This document shows positions 44,437 to 55,890 of a DNA stretch of 64,000 bases, one piece after another. The notes below the pieces were generated by a model. It did no database searches. It was not told the origin of the DNA and saw only the letters and a program-made list of their open reading frames with translations. A program made the translations under genes and the position numbers. The stretch lies in NCBI GenBank assembly GCA_038277395.1, contig CM076195.1, positions 53,329,551 through 53,393,550 on the forward strand, written 5' to 3'. This DNA comes from Dryocosmus kuriphilus. Taxonomy: Eukaryota > Arthropoda > Insecta > Hymenoptera > Cynipidae. The first letter of the stretch is position 1, and each line of letters opens with the position of its first letter.

Positions 44437-44650
44437 AGTTTCGAGAAATTTCAAAAATTTCCAACAATTTCTAAACTTTCAACAATTTTTTAAAATTTTC
44501 AAAGTTTTGAAAAACTTCAAAAATATCCAAAATTTTCAAAAGTGTCAAAAATGATCAATTTCCAAAAATTTCAAAAGATGTAAAAAATTTCAAAAATTTT
44601 TACAAACTTGCAAATCTTTCAAAAATTTCAGAAATTTTCCGAAAACTTCT
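44437..44650. repeat. Short AT-rich repeat, TTTCAAAAATT type
   Basis: Variants of TTTCAAAAATTT and TTCCAAAAATTT recur about every 10-11 bases over 200 bp, placing A-tracts roughly in helical phase. No other structure seen. Confidence 0.75.
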
Positions 44651-45771
44651 AAACCCTCCAAGAAGTAAAATAATGCTTACGAGGCGAAAATGGTGGAAGC
44701 AGCAAAAAAAATGAACATTTTTAACTGCTGCCACCACTAGAATATAAAACGCTACTTTAGCGACTGAGCACAGGTAGAAAAAATGCGTAAAACGTGCTTG
44801 TGTTATATAAAATAGTTCTTCTGTTTATGTAATCTATGATTGGCACAAGCCAGCCTTAAAGAGCAAAAAATTATAAGACTTCCAGAAATCATAAAGAACA
44901 ATTTTACATAATTTTCGTATAGTTTTGATTAAATTACAAAATAATTCAATTCTAGAATAGGAAATATGTTTTTGGTCAGTTGGACCTACCGAGCAACATA
45001 TTTATGATAAACCTATATGTATTCTTATCCCAGGCAACCATTTTTTTCGGTTTTTCAATTCTCCAACTGTAACTTTAAAAAACGTAAACCTTTTAGTTTA
45101 GAGGTCTTCTTACTTTTATTTATTTCCAAACTTCAAGACTTTGAACCTGCTTGTCGCTAATTCTAAAGCTTTCTAATTTTAATTAGTTTCGAGTACATAG
45201 TAATTTGAAAACATGGTTCTTCTAAAATTGTAATTATTTTACGTGAATATATTTAAAGGAAGAATTTACGGATACAAACAAAATCTGAGTATTTCTACCG
45301 AGATTTCGATATAAATAGCCCCTCTTCAACTTTATTCATACCGAAAAAATCCGCCAATTCCTAAGGAAATATCGGTACCTGTAATCTTCTTCTTTATTAA
45401 TAATATTTCCCCTCAGGGTTTACATGGCTTCCGTTTCTTAAAACATTACCTCCTTTAGACAATAATTTATATTAATTTAATATTACTATTTACGCGTACT
45501 TATAGATTAAATTCCTTATCCTTATATGTATACCCTCACTTGATTATGGCGCAAATTAATACTAATGGGCGAATGATCAAGTGAGCGATCTAGGGCGCGT
45601 TAGCAAACGAACACAAGCGAGATAGCGAGAGAGAGTAAGCGATAGCTCAGCTGCAACTTAATTTACGTATACAATTCATTATTACTATCCACAGCTCTTA
45701 CGATTCTATGCGTCTTCCGTTTTCGCTTTCTTTCACTTCCATTCGACTTAAACCTTTCCATTTTCTTCACG
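44651..45771. other. No gene seen
   Basis: AT-rich sequence with no motif, long frame or repeat shared with the rest of the window. Confidence 0.4.
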
Positions 45772-47690
45772 TTAACTCTCCCAATCCCCCACATTCGCCC
45801 GTCTAGGTTTTGCTGCATCTATTATTCTCCTCTCACCCAATCCTTCCTCCTCTAAAATCTTTGCCACATTCTCAGCCAGCTTCCTTTCTCTTCCATTCTT
45901 CTCCGACATCCATCCCATACATCTTCTGTACTTTCTGTTATCCTTTTTTTCCCAACACATCCCTTCCCTTACCTCTTTTCCCAATCTAAATTTTTCTATT
46001 CTTGTTTACCCCCTCTCACCTCATCCTTTATCTAAATACTTTGGCACTCTTTCGTCTTCTATCACCTTATATAACTTATTATACTTTTATTCCTCACTCG
46101 ACCCCCCTCTTTCTATTAGGTGCTTTTTTCCTCTCTTTTCTCCAATTATACTTTACTTTGTATCCATCTCCTGTATCTCTATTTCTAAAGAACACTTTCT
46201 TTTCTTTTTCCCATCTCATTAACTCTATCGACTTCCCTCTTATTTCCTCTATCTCCGTCAAACAGTTCCTAGCTAAACCCTACCCTTCCCTTCCTTAGCT
46301 TCTACTCTACCTTTCACGCCCTCTTTCTCGCTGTAGTACCTAATTTATCCTCCTGTGCTCCTTCTCTCGCTATATGTCCAGGTGTCTTCTAGTATACCCC
46401 ATGAATCCACCTTATATACCCTTCTTGTAGCCTCTCAATTTCTTCCTTTTCCCACCATCCCCGTGTCTCTGCTACGTATCCTAATACTGTCCATACAAGC
46501 GGATCAAACAAACAAATACTCCTTCTCCACTCCTTTTCTATTCTTCTGTTTCCTAGTCTCCATGTCTGTTTCATTACTCCTGCTGCTTTCTGTATCCTTT
46601 CTCTTATGTGAGCTCTGTGATCTCCATTTGTGTGTAAGGTACATCCCAAGTATTTAAACTCCTCTACTTTTTCTATCTTTACTCTCTTGAATCTCCCTGT
46701 CCATGCCTTTCTTCTTCTCCCTGCTTTTATAAATCTCATTATGTTTGTCTTTTCTATACATTTATTTTTAACTTTTTCCCCTCCAGATATTTCTCCAACC
46801 CTGTAATTAAGCCCACCATCCATGCATTATTCTCCGTAATGACCATAATTTCGTCTACGTATGCCAGCGTATATATCTTTACTTTTCCCACACCAACTCC
46901 TCCATAACCTTTTCTCTTCATTTTATCTTCCGAGTCTGAAATTAATGCATTAAATAAAAACTGGCTGAAAGGACAACCTGGTTTTACTCCTCTTGCTAAC
47001 AAGAATCTATCTGTTACTTGGTCTGCTACATTTACCCCGCTTTTTATCTCTAAAAATTTCCTATTTTTTCTCTACCCCTCCTAGCATATCCATAAAATAT
47101 TTTTTTTTCATTCCACCATCTCAAACTCCTGGTTAACTCTTTTCCTATTTTCTCTCTCTTTATTTAACACCTAACAGCCCTCTTCCTCCGACTTAGCCTT
47201 CTCTGCCTGTTCTTCAAATTTTTTATTTTTCTCCTCTTTTTTTTTAACACACATCTCAGTATACTCTTTGTTCCATTTGCCAAATTCCTTCTCCACTTCC
47301 TTTTTCATCCCTTTATATTCCTCATCCCATCCAATTCTACTCCCTCCTTCACTTACTTCTTTTTCGCTTGTATCATCTAATACTCTTTTTATTTCTCCTA
47401 TCATTATTTACATTTCATATTTTCATTTCCCTTCCCATTTTCATATTCTTTATCTTTTCCTTGAATTTGTTTTTTCACACGATCGACCAATCCCTTCTGC
47501 TTGTCATTTTACCTTTACTTCCTTTTTATTCTTATTTTCTCCCTTACTTTCTCCTCCTGCTCGTGTATATTCGACTTCTTCATCCCCTCTATATTCCGGT
47601 TTAAGATAAACCATCTCATCTCCTTTAGGCGCTTTAGCAGTTTCTTTTCCTCCCCGATCAATGTCTTGAGATGTCGTTGGAATCACAGAG
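45772..47690 (-). pseudogene. APE-type LINE, internally deleted ORF2
   Basis: On the - strand, going from high to low coordinate, there is an acidic stretch (47,504-47,686), the charged linker between endonuclease and RT (47,171-47,404, with RIGWDEEYKGMKKEV), the RT core starting at RGVKPGCPFSQFLFNALI (46,754-47,002) with the active-site box LAYVDEIMVI, and the thumb and C-terminal region (46,389-46,823, with FKYLGCTLHTNGDHRAHI, and 45,772-45,984). The usual YADD box is YVDE, so the second catalytic Asp is lost. The RT fingers/palm start is largely missing between 47.0 and 47.17 kb. Same purine-rich family as the elements at 36.7 and 48.7-54.2 kb, but on the other strand. Dead. Confidence 0.85.
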
Positions 47691-47879
47691 ATTTGTAGAT
47701 TCCGAATATGTTAACTTCAGATCGCTAGTTGTAAAATTAACAACATTTTAACTTCCTAATCTTGGCATGTTTACGAGCAACAGCACCTCTGCTGACGAGT
47801 ATTAGGGTGAAATATGGTTGGTAGGCATTAGGCATCCTAAAACCATACCTGGTTCTTTACAATCTGCTGTCTAAGTTGC

Positions 47880-48720
47880 TATAGATAGAAATGTCCTGAA
47901 AATAGTCAGGTTTTATGGGTCTTATTTAAAAATTAGTAGTTGGCTCATTTTTAGGTTAATTTTGACTATTTTGGTGGGAAATTGGTATATTTTCGCGCAA
48001 ATCGTCACATCATATTTAAAAATAAGTAGTTAGCATATTTTGAGGTTATAATGACTATTTTGGTGTGAAGTAGGCACTGTTCTCCGAAAATTGTCAAGTC
48101 TTATTAAAAATGATTAGTTCGTACATTTTAAGGTTTTCTTGAGTATTTTGTCGGGAAATTGGCATTTTTTGCGCAAATGGTTAGGTTTTATTAAAAATGA
48201 GTAGTTGGCCCATTTTGAGGCTATATTTGACTATTTTGTTATGAAATTGGTATTTTTCGCGCAAACAATCTGGCCTTATTTAAAAATGTGTAGCTGGCAT
48301 ATTTTGCAGCTATGTTTGAATTTCTAGGTGGGAAATCGATATTTTTCTCCGAATATGGGCAGGTCTTGTTAAAAATGAGTAGTAGGCTCATTTTAAGGCT
48401 ACAATGAATAGTTTGTCGGGAAATCAGTATATTTTCGCTTAAATGATTAAGTTTTATTAAAAATGAGTAGTTGACACATTTTGAAGGTATATTTAACTAT
48501 TTTTGTAAGAAATTGGTATTTTTCGTGCAAATGGTCGGTTCATATTTTAAAAAGCGTAGTTGACACATTCTGCAGTTATGTTTCACTATCTAGGTGGGAA
48601 ACTGATATTTTCCAGCAAATGGTCAGGTTTTATTAAAAATTAGTAATTGGTACATTTTGAGGATATATTTGACTATTTTGCTAAGAATTTGGTACTTTTC
48701 GAGTAAACGGTCATGTTTCG
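47880..48720. repeat. Tandem array of ~88-90-bp AT-rich units
   Basis: About nine units, each containing TTATTAAAAATGAGTAGTTGGC(A/T)CATTTT, then GAGG-T-TATTTGACTATTTTG, then GGGAAATTGGTATTTTTCGC and CAAATGGTCAGG. Unit marks fall near 47,936, 48,025, 48,113, 48,200, 48,290, 48,380, 48,465, 48,555 and 48,645. Divergence between units is moderate. The array lies directly against the 5' end of the LINE fragment that starts at about 48.72 kb. Confidence 0.9.
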
Positions 48721-48724
48721 TTTC

Positions 48725-49878
48725 CAGCGCCGATAGAGACAATACGCGTTTGGAAATACGGCGACTTTTTTGGCTTTTCTGAAGTGAATAAGGATTGTTT
48801 GGGGCGAAAAAAGGGTGGCGAGGGGAGTGTATGCTGCATTGGAGGAGAGCAGGGTGAAGGACGAAGGAGAGGTGAAGCGCTTGTAGGTCGCGGAGTAAAA
48901 GGGTGAAGCGTTGCGCGAGACAAGATCCTTCAGTACGTAAAGTAGGGGACTAGATAGAAGTCCAGTGAGAAATAACACTTGACGGTAACACGAGTCGGGT
49001 AAGGACACTGACGAGGTGAGCTCGAGGTCGAACCAAGTAGTGCAATGAGCGAAAAAAAGGGGACAAGTGAGACAGGTAGTGTCGAGGGGAGAGAGTTTGA
49101 AGAGAGGTAGGGAGAATAAAATAGAAATGCCAATTAAAGAATTAAGAAAGGAAACTTGTGTAGGGTTAGCGGAGGTAAAGAAACAGGCGGGAGGAACAAA
49201 GGGGGTGGTCCTGAAGGTGAAAGAGAAATGGGAAAAGTGGGAAACTTGCTGGAAAGAGAGGAGAAAGAGAAAGTCTGGAGAAAATTAGTGAATATGTAGG
49301 AGAGAGAGAGAGAAGAAGTGAAGAAGAGAGGACAAAGGAAACAAGTCAGTTTGAAGAGAGGGTCCATAGCTTAAAATGCAGAGTTGAATGTGAAGAGAAT
49401 CGTGAAGAACGAGGGAGGTGGGACGGGAAAAAGAATATGTGATCTTGAGGGAGGAGAATGAGAGAATGAGACATATATTACGTAGGTTAGAAAGGAATAT
49501 GGAACGGAAGGAAAGAGAAAAGAAAAGGAGAAATGTAGTGATTAAGGGAATGCAAGTATAAAGCGAGACGGGAAAGTAGGAGGTAGAGAAACTTATTAGA
49601 TACAGGTACAGGTCAGAGTGGAGGAAATAAAGTGTTGGGCAGTAATGCAACATGAGAAGCAAGGGTGTACGTAGTCAAACTGGGGAGTGACGTGGAGAGA
49701 GAGAGGTAATGACGAAAAAGAACGTGCTTGGGGGAAGAAAAGAAAGAATTGATGAAGGTATGACATGGAGGGAGAGAAAGCAAGGATGGCTAATAGAAGA
49801 GAGGGCGTGGGAGGAGAGGAGGAGAGGGAATAGATTTAGGATTGGGAGAGGCATATTGTGGGTGAATGAGACAGTGTG
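48725..49878 (+). pseudogene. APE-type LINE, 5' fragment (5' UTR and ORF1)
   Basis: The text from GGACACTGACGAGGTGAGCT (about 49.0 kb) to GTGGGTGAATGAGACAG (49.87 kb) is repeated at 51.07-52.23 kb with moderate divergence, which defines both as copies of one element. The coding strand is +, purine-rich, with ORF1-type charged protein (for example IKELRKETCVGLAEVKKQAGG at 49.13 kb). Upstream text from 48.73 kb is probably 5' UTR. The copy ends abruptly at about 49,878. Confidence 0.7.
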
Positions 49879-51069
49879 AACTTCATGAACTTTTTAATCA
49901 CTTTTAGATTTCAAAATTCTTTTTTACCAGTTCCCATGCATTTGCGGTATATTTTCACTGACAAGCCTAACCTTCCTGATAATCTACCCTCACCACAGGC
50001 CCTTGAAGTAAACTTGGTTTACTCAATAGCGAAATTTTACGAAATTTTACATAGCGCGTAGATTTCTGCTGGACTTTGAGGCTAGAGGACGTATCATCGG
50101 TTCGAGAAAAAGCGCGGTCAAAATTTTAATAGAAATGGTATTCAAATATAAAAGATAGTATGTAAGAAAGGGAACTGGCAAGCGACATTGTCAAATAAAC
50201 ACTCAAGGATCGAGTGCAAACGATAATTTAATTATGTTTTAAATATTATTTTGAAATCTAGATTTAGTCTCAAGTTCAAAATTCTACCAGAAAAGGGTGG
50301 CATGTAGGGATTTGTTGATTCTTCCCTGGGGAAATTCACATCCTGAGGCCACAATCGAGCCAACGGATACACTCTCCCTTTTCCGGGAATTTGGAAGTCA
50401 CAAAATTGGAAAAGGTGTCCATATTATGAGGAGGTTTTTATTTTTAAGGGTAATTAAATCAAGGGTCGCGTCGGCGTTTAGCTACGATGGAGGGACCCTT
50501 TTAAAAACACGTGGCCAGAAACAGGAAGCGGGCCACATGTTCCGCTTTGGTTCCTTCGCTTCACTAATTTTTGTGTTATGAGAATTGGTGTAGAGTTTCG
50601 AACGGGGAAAAGGAATATATCTAACGTCGTGAGTATGTTTCCGTGGGTATAGATGGAAAAATGGAAGAGTGAGGGTGCTTGACAAGTGACGGTTGGGGCC
50701 TGGCGCTCGTATATGTCGACTTCGCTGCGAGGGTGGAGATATTTTTTAAATCAACAACATCGACAAATTCATTCTGCTCTTCGACCGGGAAGGTCTTGTC
50801 GCGCTTACTCGTTCTCGTTATAACTGAAAGGTCCGGACCCAAATTTTAACGAGTTTTGTATTTGCGTTTTAAAATCTTGTATTCGGTCTATTTGTTTGAA
50901 ATAAACTATTTTTCTAATTTTTCCATATAATAAAAAATCTAATTATTTTCAACACGAAGTCATCGGCAAGACCTGGACCCCTAAGTCATTAACTGAGGCA
51001 CGTTACACTAACTTTAAAAATATAGATGTAAATTAAGATTTTTATGAATTTCGTGATTAAATTCCAGCT
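49879..51069. other. No gene recognised between two LINE copies
   Basis: Base composition returns to normal here. Frames at 50,297-50,581 (+) and 50,621-50,842 (-) are 73-94 codons long with no motif I recognise. The - frame is Ser/Pro-rich. It could be an older insertion target or another decayed element. Confidence 0.35.
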
Positions 51070-54000
51070 TGCGGGTTACAGTAAGGATACTGACGAGGTG
51101 AGCTAGAAATCGAAACCAATTAGTCCAATGACCGATAAGAAGGGGGCAAGTGAGACAAGCAGTGATGAGGGTGAGAGGTTCGAGATGACAAAAGAAGGTA
51201 GAGAGGGTGAAATTTTAGAAGATGCGCGTCGTAGAGCGAAGCCTAACAGAAAAGGCAGACCGACAAACCGTGATGGACTCGGGAGTAGGAGTAATTGGGG
51301 GTCGAGCGAGCTCTTAGGGAGGTGTCGATTATAAAGAAAGGGACAGCTGCAGAAATAGCAAAATCGGAGGACAGTAAAAGATGTAGAAGAAAAAGGGAAG
51401 ATGATGAGGATACAAAAAGAAGCAAGATCAATACACCGACAGAGAGGTATATCATAGGTAGGGATAGTTGACTTGATTTGAATTGAATGGAATTGTTGAT
51501 TAGAGAATTAAGAAAGGAAACGTGTAGAGGGCTCGGGGAAGTAAAGAAACTGAGGAGGGAAATAGAGGGGGTGGTTCTGAAGTTGAACTAAAAGCAGTAG
51601 AAATGGAAATCTTGCTGGAAAGAGGAGAAAGAGAAAGTCTGGAGAAAATCAAAGAATATGTAGGAGGGACAAAGAAAAAGTGAAGACGAGAGGACAAAGG
51701 AAATAAAACAGTTCGAAGAGAGGGTCGGTAGCTTAGAATGCAGAGATGAAGGTGAAGAGAATCGTGAAGAACGAGGGAAATGGGACGGGAAGGAGGGAGA
51801 TATGAACTTTAGAGAGGAGAATGAGAGAATGAGACATAGATTACGCGAAAATGGAGCGGAAGAAAAGAGAAAAGAAAAGGAAAAGGAGAAATGTAGTGAT
51901 TAAAGCGATGCAACTATAAAGCGAGACTGGAAAGGATGAGGTACAGAAACTTATTAGATACAGGTACAGGTCAGAGCGGAGGAAATAAAGGGGATAGGCA
52001 GCAAGAAAAGACGCAAAGCACGGGTGTACATAGTCAAACTGGGGATTGACGTGGAGAAGAGAGAGGTAGTGACGAGAAAGAAGGTGCTTGGGGGAAGAAA
52101 CGAAAGAATTGATGAAGATATGACATGGAGGGGAGGAAGGATAGATGGCTAATAGAATAAAGGGCGTAGGAGGTGAGGAGGAGAGGGAATAGAGTTAGGA
52201 TTGGGAGAGATTTATAGTGGGTGAATGAGACAGAGTGGATATGGGACCAAGAGAGAGGAGTTGAAAGAAAGAAAATAGTCACACAAGGAAGAAGGGAAGC
52301 AGAGTTGACTAAGATGACACTAGAAGCGACGGGTTTTGCGAATGAGTGAAGAGGGACAAGATGGAAAGAAGGGACAGAGAGAGTGTAAAAGGGGTTCAAA
52401 ATAGCGTTTCAAAATTTTTTAGGGTTAAAAATGATGATAGAGTTTTCTGCAATGAGTTTAATAAATGGGACGTAATAATGTTTCGTGTGACATGGTGAAT
52501 AAGAAGAAATGGAAGGAGATTAAAAGAAATTAGCCAAAAGGGTACGTACAGACAGTACAAAAAGCAAGAAAGGAATATCAGATTGGAAGAAGAATTTGAG
52601 GCATGGTTGCAGGGGTGAGGAAAGAATTGGTAATAGGAGAGAAAGGGGGAGAGAGGGACAGACCGATCTGGAGGGTACTATTGTTAGGAGAAGAAGGGTA
52701 GGTAGAGTAAGAGTGGAGGTGGTTTGCATATACAGAAAAGAGGAGAAGAGAAAGAGTGAAAAATAATTAAGAATTGGATAGAGGAAAAGAAAGAAGAGTT
52801 TGTGTTATACGGGGAGATTTAAACAGATGGATAGGGGTATTGGGGGGAGAATGATTAGATAAAGAAACTGAAAAATTTTGCAGAATTTAAAACACACAGA
52901 AACATATATAGAGGATAAAATACTCTTGAATATAGTTGGGGAGGCAGGATGGTTCATATATAATGAAAATACAAGGGGTGATGAAGAAGGCGAGTTGACG
53001 TATGTAGAAAAAGGAGAAACAGTGATTGATTACATCCTGGAAAAAGAAAGTATAATAAAGTTTACAGACAGAATGGAAGTAGGGGACGAAGTACGATCGG
53101 AACGCTTTCCGGTAATCGACACTGTGAGTAGCGAAGGATGGAGGCGTAGTAGAGGGAAAAGGAAGACGTTGCCAGAGAAAACAGTAAATATGAGTAGATA
53201 GGGAGGAGAAAAACCTAGAGAATCAAAGGAAAAGATGGAGCATGGGAATGAAGAGATTACACAAGAGGAAGATCTGGATAGGCTGGTAGCAAATTGAAGG
53301 CAAAGGATAGAGAAGATAAAGGAAGAAGTAGTACAGAGGAATCACACTTATGTCGGAAGGATATAAAATTTACGCAGAAATAAGGAAGAAGAGGCTAGAA
53401 AGACGGGTGGAGAATAAACGCATTACTCCACATAACTAGACGGGTTTCTGTAAAGGGGAATAGGAAGGGGTAGAAAGTGCACAAGAAAATTTTTGAGATG
53501 AGTCATGGGAGGGAATTGGAGCTGCTCTGAGAAGAACTGAGTAGAGAGAAAATGGTCTTAAGGCAACTGAAAAGAGCATCAAGCTCTGAAGAAAAGCTAA
53601 AGAGGAGGGATGGTAGTAAGATTGGTCAAGCATATCTGAGATAAATCCAAATTAAAGAGGAGAGGGTTAGCACAGAGCGATTGAGATAAGAGCAGGATAG
53701 ATCACAGATGAGAAGACAATGTGGGTTAAAAAGGTAAATAAAGACTGGCAGCAGGTACAGCAGGAGTTGATATTAAAGCAGGAAGAAAGGAGATGAGGAA
53801 AAATCGTAAGATCTAGTTATAATAGACGGTATGAGGTGGTTAAAAGCGAAATAGAGCCATAATATCTGAAAAAGGTGAAAAAAGAGAGCAAGTAGAATTG
53901 ACTGACGACGTTCAGAATGAGAGACGGTATAAGGGAATACAGATATCGGTTGAATGAACAAGCGAGTGTATACAGAGTGTGTGGGTAAGGACTAGAGACA

Positions 54001-54190
54001 TGGGAGCACGTGCTAGAGTGATGCACAGTGTATGAAATAGGAGGGGAGAGTGTGATTGACAGAATAAGGTGGATTTTAGGTGAGAATGGACAAGGTGAGA
54101 AGGGGATGAAAAAGTTGGAACAATTGGAGAAAGGGCGTGGAACAGGAGATAGGACAGAGGCAAAAAGGGACTCCAATTATTATTATTATA
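51070..54190 (+). pseudogene. APE-type LINE copy lacking most of the reverse transcriptase
   Basis: It begins with the same 5' region as the 48.7 kb copy. ORF1-like Lys/Glu-rich frames occupy 51.13-52.3 kb. The C-terminal half of the endonuclease is at about 52.8-53.13 kb, with GDLNRWIGVLGGE (usual GDFN), GDEEGELTYVEKGETVIDYI and MEVGDEVRSERFPVI, in which the catalytic S/D-DH is S-ER. After a short basic segment the next recognisable part is the C-terminal zinc-knuckle-like region with ETWEHVLE*CTVYEIGG at about 54.0 kb, so RT is essentially deleted. The 3' end at about 54.18 kb is an ATTATTATTATTAT run, typical of LINE tails. Non-functional. Confidence 0.8.
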
Positions 54191-55350
54191 TGAGAAAAGT
54201 TGTAGGCTTCGGAAGCTTCGATCATGGTTTCTCTAGTAGACAAACCGATGCTAAAGCAACTGAAACATATATGTCATCCACTTCTGCTCCTTCTGTTTGG
54301 AACTTAAGCAAGAGTGGGAACTTTTTTGCAAGGTGACTGCGCTGAACACGCGGCGAGCGAAAGTGTTAAAGGTGGAAAACTCACACCTTTTGATGCTTTT
54401 TCAGAGCTACCAATTTAGATATTACACATTACAAGGCACAGAGTTGGTTGACCAGATGTAGTGACCCAAGAAATACTGCCTTTCGCATACGGCTTGCAAT
54501 GTTCGAAGCTTGATGTTGACAAGTCGGGGTCTTCTTTAGTTGGCTTAAAAAGGAAGCCTTCATACCTCCAAGGCAGCCAATAATGAGAACTACAAGATGG
54601 CCTTTGCCTCCTGGATACAGCCTTCCTCCTTCGAAGTAATGTTACCATCAGCTGGCGCCGAAAACTCAATTACATGAATGATCATAGCCTTCAGGTCATG
54701 GAGGACAATATCGGGCTTCGTGACACTGATACGCTGAGTACTGGAGAACGAAAAGTTCCAGTAGATCTTACACTGGCTATTTTCTACGACGGACTTCAGA
54801 TCTCCTTGGATGTATGGCAAAAAGGGTTTTCCATCGACACCATAGAAGTGCCGGAGATGGTAATACAACACTTTTAGAGCCGCATTGTGCCTCACGATGT
54901 ACCCGTAACGCCTACGTTTTGAGCATCCACTCAGGATATGCCCGAGAGTTTCTGTCCCTTGTTTAAATGCTCGGCAGTTGGTATCGCCGACAGGTGTATT
55001 CATCACATGATCGCGGTAAACCAAGGTGTCGATAACGCCGTCCTGACATGCAAAATGGAATCCCTCGGTCTCCGATCTCAGTCCATCAGTTTCGAGAAAC
55101 ATGTTAGACGAGCCACTCGATAGTTCTTCTTTACGCATTACTTCGTAGAACTGACCGTGAAGTGGCTTGCCGGCATGCTCCTTCAGCAGAAGCGAGTGTT
55201 CTGCTTCCTTCACATGGATTTTGAGCACCGAAGGTGACAGCGATGATAGGCCACATGTGTTGTCGCCGAAGTCAAACGGGAGGCCGAGCTCCTCTTCTGC
55301 CCTGTCTGCGGCATTGTACAGAAGCGACGTAAGTTTGGTGAATTAGTGTT
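54191..55350 (-). pseudogene. R4/Dong-like LINE, C-terminal (zinc knuckle and endonuclease) part
   Basis: The - strand frame 54,590-55,228, with a continuation upstream to about 55,340 reading LLYNAADRAEEELGLPF, encodes the end of an RLE-type LINE ORF. It has FACQDGVIDTLVYRDHVM, a CCHC-like NCRAFKQGTETLGHILSGC in which one Cys is Phe, YYHLRHFYG, and KPDIVLHDLKAMIIHVIEFS, the PD-(D/E)xK-type restriction-like endonuclease core. A frameshift at about 54.6 kb leads to the last segment (LVIGSLGGMKASFL). 54.19-54.42 kb is probably 3' UTR. The frame stops exactly at the TIR of the DDE transposon; the rest of the same element lies beyond 61.6 kb. Confidence 0.85.
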
Positions 55351-55795
55351 GGTGTACATTAGAGTGTATCGAAAATCTACTTTTTCATGTTTTGGATGAT
55401 GGGGGGAGCGGAAAAGTTGTGAAACCATGCGAATTGAAAGTGCAAGAAGTTTCAGTCCTATCGAATAATATTTACTATACCCGCAGCGCCCTGGAAATTT
55501 TGAAATTTTCATGAAAACATGCAAATTTGCTCGTAGCTTTACACGGCGAACCGAAGGTTGGCATGGTAATATTTGAGCTCGAGGGGTCATAAAATGTGTC
55601 TCAACATACCATGAAAGAGATTGGTCGACCCGGAATTTTCATTTAAGCCCCGAAAACCAGGTAGAAAAATGGTGGAAATGTGCAATTTTAGTGAATTGTA
55701 GCAAATACTGCATATACCTAGGTAAGCGCTGCAACGAAATAGAGACTAAGAAATAGTGCGGTGGAGGTTGGCTGGGGGATTAGGGACCCCCCCCC
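55351..55795. repeat. TIR of DDE transposon copy 2 (left)
   Basis: Inverse of 58,410-58,810. The inner end runs into a 21-base C run at 55,787-55,807. Confidence 0.88.
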
Positions 55796-55807
55796 CCCCC
55801 CCCCCCC
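55787..55807 (+). repeat. 21-base C homopolymer
   Basis: At the inner edge of the left TIR. The right TIR has only CCCCCCCACCCC at the matching place, so it expanded in this copy or is a sequencing artefact. Confidence 0.9.
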
Positions 55808-55890
55808 AACATGAGTGGGCAGCTCTTCGCTACACGTCGGCTTCCGCCCTCTCCCATCCCAACCGACCAACCATAAATGGGAGGACTCTT

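Noticed and set aside
53817..54176. 119-codon - frame rich in Ser/Pro/Leu
   Set aside because: Antisense of the purine-rich 3' part of the LINE.
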